Shown here: positions 58,698 through 64,000 of the stretch, piece by piece | Layout of the letters: each line of letters begins with the position of its first letter | Numbering within the stretch: position 1 is the first letter of the stretch | Assembly (NCBI GenBank): GCA_002633005.1 | Contig: NMRA01000036.1 | Coordinates: 596,713 to 660,712 of the forward strand | Direction of reading: 5' to 3' | DNA length: 64,000 bases | From: Phoronis australis | Taxonomy: Eukaryota; Phoronida; Phoronidae | Position numbers and translations under genes: made by a program | The notes under the pieces: model-generated | Seen by the model: the letters and a program-made list of their open reading frames with translations, nothing else | The model's database searches: none | What the model was told of the DNA's origin: nothing

Positions 58698-61600
58698 CTG
58701 GTCAACAAACAAGGCAACTCACAGAATGTTCGCCAAGTTATTATTCCATATCGTCATATTGATCCACAAAAATTAAAAGAAAGACAATAATTTATAATCT
58801 ATAACTAGCAAGGTTTATACTGAATAGATGTTATAAAAAAAAATTTTGGTAAAAAATCTTTTACTTGCAGCAAAGTAATCAACGTTTTAAAACTGGAAGC
58901 AAAACAACACAGAGCAGTGATATGAACCCATCATAGATTCAAGGGACAGTCAATGAATATGTTAAACCTAACTCCTCACCAGACCACGGCCCAGCAGATC
59001 TCAAGATCTCAGTGTAAGTTATTGATCAACGTGGATGTTGTATGCACCCCGTGCTGAAGTCAAAGTCACAAACTGCGGCGAATTCCTTTTCCCATTTTCT
59101 AAATCTGACCTAATTCCTCGACGGATACAATACCTTGGCAACAGACATACCTTTGGGCTTTTTAGCCTTCTTGCTGGTGACAGATCTCTTAGCAGCAGGC
59201 GTTCTCTCACGCCATCGCTTGAGGTGGAAAGTGATGAAGTTCCACATCATCCAGGCCTGCATCATGCATACAGCAGCAAGGCAGTTGATTCTGAAAAGGC
59301 AAAACCACATTGTAAACATCCCCTTTTAAGGAGACAAGGATCGATTTGGAGATTGAAGTCTTTTGAATTTCTTCAATGTCAGGTAGTGGGTAGTTAGCCT
59401 AACGGGGGGGGGGGGGGGNTACCCACCTTCCACTCTCACTAGTGAGTTCCCCGTCAAAGGACTAAATTCAAGGCACTAAGTCTTGCAGTGAGGGCAATTA
59501 TTGTTTCTTATCAGATCATATCTAAATAGATGGGTTGAAAGTGTCCAGGGTGTATTTTCCTCTTTTTTGTGGGACAAAAGAAAACTGATGAAAATAAGAA
59601 CATCTGAATAGAATGAAAATTGGACTACTCGCTTTCGAACGTTTCAAAATTAGTCAAGCAATAGCGACAGTGCCAACAAAAACTCACAACAGTACCTGTA
59701 CCTGAAAGAACGTGGATAACACCAGTTGTGATGACGGGCATGTTCATGACATACCAACTGTGGCAGTGGTGGAAAACAAATGTAAGTTGTAAGAACTGGC
59801 TAGACATTGTGCGAACAGAGATTACTCTTTTAAAAGATCTAATCAATATTCATGAGGAATACAAAAGTGAGGCTAAGCATGGCAATGTGATGACTGTCTG
59901 CACTTTGCATACAGGTGATCTGTTATTTGTACTTGATCTACCAGAAGGTCCGGGAACAAAAAGTTGAACAAAATATATTTAAAATATGCATGGTATGAAA
60001 AATAAATTTTGCATCAGCACGGGCAGGCATGGTCTGCAATTCAAGGACAAAAGTCCAATGGGTCTACGGTCCAGGGTAGTGTACAAATTTATCTGTGTTG
60101 GATGTGGCTACAGTTATATAGGCGAAACTGTTCGCCATTTGAAAACCCAGACTAGGGAACATCTAAATTCTGACAGAGGTTCACATATTAATATTGATCT
60201 GCAGAGCTCCAGTCATTGTTATGAGCAATGCTCTTTCAATGACTTTGCTGTAAAAGACCAAGCAGAAACAACAAAGGAGCTTAAAATTCCTGAGGCTCTA
60301 CAAATCAATTGGTGCAAGCCCAGTCTCAATATAGGCAACTGGCACACCACAGGTTGTCATTGTTAGTCTAGTCTATATGTTACTCCCTGTAACTGACTGT
60401 GTCTGTGTTTCATTACTTGTTGTTGGGCCCAGCAAGGTGACCACTGTGTTTTGTCTTCTGATGATGGTGCTTCAATAAATACTGAAGCACATCAAGCTGG
60501 TTTAAATCCGTTGTTGTTTTTATTAACTACTTGCTATCATGGATGTACTAGATAGCTGATGATCTTTTGTATTAAAGTGGCATTCAGTGGATATTAGACA
60601 GGTGATAATCTGTGAGTTAAAGTGACGTTCAGTGCATGTTACATAGTTGATAATCTGAGTGTTAAAGTGACGTTCAATGCATATTAGATAGTTGATAATC
60701 TGAGTGTTAAAGTGACGTTCAATGCATATTAGATAGGTGATAATCTGTGAGTTAAAGTGACGTTCAGTGCATATTAGATAGTTGATAATCTGTGTGTTAA
60801 AGTGACGTTCAATGCATATTAGTTGATTGATAATCTGAGTGTCAAAGTGACGTTCAATGCATATTAGATAGGAGATAATCTGTGAGTTAAAGTGACGCTC
60901 AATGCATATTAGATAGTTGATAATCTGTGTGTTAAAGTGACGTTCAGTGCATATTAGATAGTTGATAATCTGTGTAATAAAGTGACGTTCAATGCATATT
61001 AGATAGTTGATAATCTGTGTGTTAAAGTGACGTTCAGTGCATATTAGATAGTTGATAATCTGTGTGTTAAAGTGACGTTCAGTGCATATTAGATAGGAGA
61101 TAATCTGTGTGTTAAAGTGACGTTGGGCGCAATAGATCAAGCCAGTCTGATTGATACTTGGCGCCATATTTGCATGATGTCAATTAACAAATTCAGCGTC
61201 ATTTGTCAACCTAAAATAGCCAAATCCTGCACTATAAACACTTCCAGTTGCTATCTCAAAAACCGCCCATGTGTTATTTTTCTTCTTTCATTTCCCCATC
61301 ATCATGGACGCATGATTGGAGATCCATGCACTCATATTAACTTTAAAATCCCAGTGGAGGCAGAACTTCAGAAACGAAAACAAAATGTTGCGAATCCATC
61401 TAACACAAATAAAAAAGAAGTGTGGGTGGAGACATTGTTAAAACCCCAAAAGTAGCTACGTTTTCAAAATGAAAACAGCATTGTATTGATCAGGACCCAA
61501 CCAATCTAACTGCGTTACACAATCTATGTGAACTCATGTAACAATGACATTAAAACTAGATTAATTTATTTCATTGCATTGACAAGTAATGTGACAGTAG

Positions 61601-62596
61601 CCCAACAACCTAATGCGTAACTGAAACTCTAACTTAAAAAACAGCAGCCAACCACCACAAAATTGGGTCGGCTGATGGCCAGTCAGCAATCAAGAATCAG
61701 CTGGGGGATCGCCTTATGAGTCGGCAGGGCGGTCGGCTGCTGGTCAGCTAAAAATTAGCGGACCAGTCATCGACTCCCAGCCAACTGGACGGACAAAAAT
61801 TCGTGATGTGTGCTGTATTCAGTGCATATTAGATAGGTGATAATCTATGTGCTAGTGATATTCAGTGCATATCAAACAGCTCATACTCTGTTTTGAAATG
61901 ACATTCAGTACACATTAGATAGCTGAATAGATAATCATTCTGTGAAGTGTATGAAACATATCTCTCAATCTTTATGTTACAAATTGTATTCACTGCATAT
62001 TATATACCTGATAAGCTGTGCTAGAAGTGATAGCCAGTGTATATCAGATACCTGGTAATTTGTGTTAAAGTGATATTCAGTGCGTAGTAGACATTAATAA
62101 TCTAAGCATTGACATGATATTTAGTGCATATAAGACACCTGATATAAGCATGTTCAAGTGAAATTCATTACACTTTTAGATACCTGATAATCTGTGTGTT
62201 GAAGTTGCCTTCGTCCAAACTGAGAGTCGGTGCTGCTGACTGCTCCAGACCATACCAGAAGGTGAGAATAGCCAGGGTGATAGTAACCAGGCGGATGAGA
62301 ACAAACAGGACGTTCCACACTGTGAACCTACACACATAAACACAGTGTGAACAAAGTGTGAACAGAATGTACACAATGTCTACCTGTGATGTGCACTGAA
62401 CACAGTTAAGTGACCATTGAATATTGAGTTGTCACAGTGTTTCAACACAGTTATGCAAACATGCAACATGAATGATCCTACTTACAGCATGATGGCAATA
62501 TCGGTCTTTTCAGCAAAGTACAACAGTCTGGCAAGATGAAACAAAGCCTCTACCAGATAATGCAGTACCAGCATACAGAGGGCCACACGAGTGAAA
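58594..62596 (-). CDS. TRAM1: TRAM1-like translocon-associated membrane protein, 3' four exons
   Basis: Exons in transcript order are 62596-62486, 62327-62184, 59290-59151 and 58697-58594. Phases 2, 2, 2 and 1 match throughout and the 165 codons end at TAA 58596-58594. The protein runs FTRVALCMLVLHYLVEALFH, then a membrane span (VWNVLFVLIRLVTITLAILTF), a loop, a last span (CLAAVCMMQAWMMWNFITF) followed by HLKRWRE, and a charged Lys/Ser-rich tail ending GKKKN. This is the C-terminal part of the TLC-domain TRAM family, ER membrane proteins at the Sec61 translocon that help insert signal and membrane sequences and, in some cases, handle sphingolipids. The HYxVExLFHxxRLxYF box and WMMWxFIxFxLxRWRE end are the strongest marks. 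The upstream two-thirds of the gene should lie beyond 62600 and mostly outside the window. TRAM1 versus TRAM1L1/TRAM2 cannot be told apart from this part. Confidence 0.9.
59151..59290 (-). CDS. TRAM1: TRAM1-like exon with last membrane span
   Basis: Acceptor TTGCCTTTTCAG before 59290. Encodes INCLAAVCMMQAWMMWNFIT and FHLKRWRE, then a basic Lys-rich stretch. Donor AAAG|GTATGT after 59151. Reading through this donor would give a short alternative tail (MSVAKVLYPSRN) and a stop at 59110, so an unspliced isoform is possible. Confidence 0.92.
59404..59419. repeat. Poly-G run ending in N
   Basis: Fifteen G then one undetermined base, in the last intron of the TRAM-like gene; length uncertain. Confidence 0.9.
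59986..60366 (+). pseudogene. Penelope-like element remnant: GIY-YIG nuclease end
   Basis: A 126-codon open stretch contains RSRVVYKFICVGCGYSYIGE, then TVRHLKTQTREHL and, later, a Cys/His-containing region and ALQINWCKPSLNIGN. This is the GIY-YIG endonuclease domain that ends Penelope-like retroelement proteins; the YKF...C..C...YIGET..L..R..EHL pattern is diagnostic. The canonical first Y-x-I pair is degenerate here as is usual in the family. No reverse-transcriptase part was recognised upstream, so this is a 5'-truncated copy in antisense orientation in the TRAM-like intron. It ends with a TAG at about 60366. Confidence 0.8.
60571..61124 (-). repeat. 45-bp minisatellite derived from TRAM exon/donor junction
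   Basis: About 12.5 units of 45 bp. On the - strand each unit reads roughly CACTTTAACACACAGATTATCAACTATCT..., matching the exon end TTCAACACACAGATTATCAG and the start of the following intron (GTATCT). Because 45 is divisible by three the - strand stays open for 214 codons (HFNTQIINYLICIER repeated), which is not a gene. The array is in the same orientation as the TRAM exon. Confidence 0.95.
61655..61817 (-). repeat. GTCGGC-rich repeat family, copy 3
   Basis: Same orientation as 54935-55117, ending AATTCGTGATGTGTGCTG at 61799-61816. It lies within the block (61125-61817) that interrupts the minisatellite. The minisatellite sequence TTCAGTGCATATTAGATAGG resumes directly after it. Confidence 0.85.
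61818..62183 (-). repeat. Decayed minisatellite units next to TRAM exon
   Basis: About eight diverged units, still with a period near 44-45 bp, run up to the donor of the exon at 62184. Three units keep CAG|GT donor-like motifs, at about 62138, 62051 and 62007. Confidence 0.85.
62184..62327 (-). CDS. TRAM1: TRAM1-like exon, source of the intronic minisatellite
   Basis: Acceptor TATGTGTGTAG before 62327 and donor ATCAG|GTATCT after 62184. Encodes FTVWNVLFVLIRLVTITLAI, TFWYGLEQ and the loop ending LDEGNFNTQII. The last 20 or so bases and the donor are repeated many times in the following intron. Confidence 0.92.
62486..62596 (-). CDS. TRAM1: TRAM1-like exon with TLC HYxVE box
   Basis: Acceptor TGTCATTTCAG before 62596 and donor CT|GTAAG after 62486. 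Encodes RVALCMLVLHYLVEALFHLA and then RLLYFAEKTDIAIM. Enters with one base of a split codon and leaves with two. Confidence 0.9.
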
Positions 62597-62827
62597 CTGA
62601 AATGACATCAAGTAAACCGGGTGAATTTTATGACTGTTGTCTTAAAGCAAACAAACATTCATGTGGTACTTAGTTCTCTAGTCACACCGGCCAAATTTCA
62701 ATAACATCCTTTAAGGGGTTTAGTTGATACAGCTGCGGAAGCTGTACATTGGAACGCCCAGACAGAGATCACTGCAATATGCACCCACATATAACTATGT
62801 GGGCGCATAAAAATTGAGTCGTTAAAA

Positions 62828-63476
62828 ATGTTCTCCAACAGGAAAGTGACAATACTGTTCAAAATACCATTCAAGATGCAACCACGAAACCAAAGTGCAT
62901 GGCATTGCAGTGGAGTAGCACGTTCGGTTAAAAATGAAAATGGCAAACCACACGTCAGACAAGGATCTATCGTTGACGGAACAATATATACGGGAAAGTT
63001 TGAATGCTTGGACAGATTTGCAACAGAGTTGAATTCCAAAGCAATGCTGCAAATCATTGATTTGTTCAAACCCATCTTAACCCCTAATTTAATCAACTCC
63101 ACTGAAGATTGCATTAACACATCTGCAATAAAAATTGCCGATTTCTATGACGACATTAGTGCATCCACACCAGCATTCGAAATGCCAAGATTGAGAAGGC
63201 ACAGGGAAGCAGCTAGAATTCAAGAAGCACGTAAAGAATGGGACTCCGTTGGACGTAATTAAGTTCATTATTTTGCAAATAGCAGTTTCAGGGTTCAAAC
63301 TTCTCAAACTTTGTGATAGCCTAAAGTTGTTTCAGACAATCTGTGTACATGTGGCCTCCTGTGAAAGAAGTTTTTCTGACATAAAGCTCATTAAAACGTA
63401 TTTGAGATCTACAAGGGCCCAAACATGGCTATCAGATTTGGCAATTAAGTTAAAATCGAGTTGGCCCAAGACCTAG
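62828..63476 (+). pseudogene. hAT-family transposase remnant
   Basis: The second open stretch (63249-63476) carries HVASCERSFSDIKLIKTYLR followed by ST..Q..LSDLAI, the hAT C-terminal dimerisation motif. The first (62828-63262) reads as the preceding transposase region (ATELNSKAMLQIIDLFKPIL). The two are split by a stop at 63260 and a frameshift. It lies upstream of the TRAM-like exon at 62596, in opposite orientation. No terminal repeats were recognised. Confidence 0.75.
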
Positions 63477-63479
63477 ATA

Positions 63480-64000
63480 TTAACACTGTCATTGAAAAAT
63501 TCGCGTTTGAGAAAATTAGGAAATTGCCATTTATGTGAAAAGCATGCTCGACCCATTATTACGAACTCTTACGGTAAAGTCGCGTGATTTTCGGACCAAG
63601 ATTAAATATTTCCGAAATGAGTTTTTCATAGTCCACGAAATTCGTACAAGGTCCAAAAACTGTTTTTTAATGATCTTCGAACTTCGGACAATGTCATAAA
63701 CGTCGGATTTTTGCCCCGCGACTTTCGGACAAGGAAAATTTTAGAAACGCTAATTTGGGATCGACGCAACTCCCGTGTCACTAAAGCGTTCAACGGATGA
63801 TTACTACTCTATAAGGCTTGAATCTGAGAATTGGTGTAACGGGCTTTGTAATTTTTACCTTGTCTTGACGATGTCATGACCGTTACTCGATTGTCTTGCG
63901 TTTAGCTTGTGTTTGGCGCTTTAGCTATGGAAAGAGTCACCGAGTCCCGCATGACGAAAATTTCTGATGAAAATACAAATGGGAAATACACCGAAGGCTG
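63480..64000. other. No recognised feature
   Basis: I looked for further upstream TRAM exons on the - strand and found none. Confidence 0.4.

Noticed and set aside
59685-59787. Exon-like segment with CACAACAG acceptor and AAT|GTAAGT donor on the + strand
   Set aside because: The roughly 34-residue translation matches no family I know, and it lies antisense in the TRAM-like intron next to a retroelement fragment.
60523-61167. 214-codon - strand open frame with a 15-residue repeat
   Set aside because: It is open only because the minisatellite period (45 bp) is a multiple of three; it derives from a splice junction and lies in an intron.

Overview
This is an AT-rich piece of an animal nuclear genome from a draft assembly with two runs of N. 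Genes are sparse and split by introns, and there is no operon structure. Two host genes are clear: a PRDM8-type PR/SET zinc-finger gene on the + strand (three exons, 42378-46445) and the 3' half of a TRAM1-type translocon-associated membrane protein gene on the - strand (four exons, 58594-62596). For both, intron phases match at every junction and the joined exons stay open to a stop. With BEL/Pao, RNase H-bearing non-LTR, Penelope-type, hAT-type and TTAA-flanked DNA elements, this points to a bilaterian invertebrate. I cannot name the species.

Layout. 0-3 kb: end of a TTAA-flanked inverted-repeat element and a decayed BEL/Pao retroelement (-). 3-10 kb: interspersed repeats, a palindromic MITE with internal 22-bp repeats (4050-4466), hAT-like MITEs, and the first copy of a family carrying an array of dyad-symmetric TACC...GGTA motifs (7236-8290). 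10-13 kb: mostly empty, with one candidate exon. 13.2-17.2 kb: two decayed non-LTR retrotransposon bodies ending in RNase H domains, split by a MITE. 19.3-21.7 kb: a duplicated 370-bp block around a tandem repeat and the first N gap. 22.4-23.9 kb: a TTAA-flanked element with 300-bp inverted repeats, whose right arm may encode the start of a THAP finger. 24-42 kb: long stretches with nothing recognised, plus microsatellites and one MITE. 42.4-46.4 kb: PRDM8-like gene, with a triplet repeat and the second gap in its first intron. 46.5-58 kb: repeats (GTCGGC-rich family, third TACC-array copy, second copy of the 3-kb repeat) and long unassigned stretches. 58.6-62.6 kb: TRAM-like gene, whose introns hold a Penelope-type GIY-YIG remnant and a 45-bp minisatellite. 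62.8-63.5 kb: hAT transposase remnant.

The most striking structure is the minisatellite in the TRAM intron (60571-61124, with decayed units at 61817-62180). Its unit matches the last 20 or so bases of the neighbouring TRAM exon plus the start of the intron. The tandem array therefore seems to have grown out of a functional exon/5' splice-site junction, and three units nearest the exon still carry a CAG|GT donor-like motif.

The two host genes have separate jobs (PRDM8: nuclear transcriptional repression; TRAM: membrane protein insertion at the ER) and their proximity does not suggest a shared pathway.
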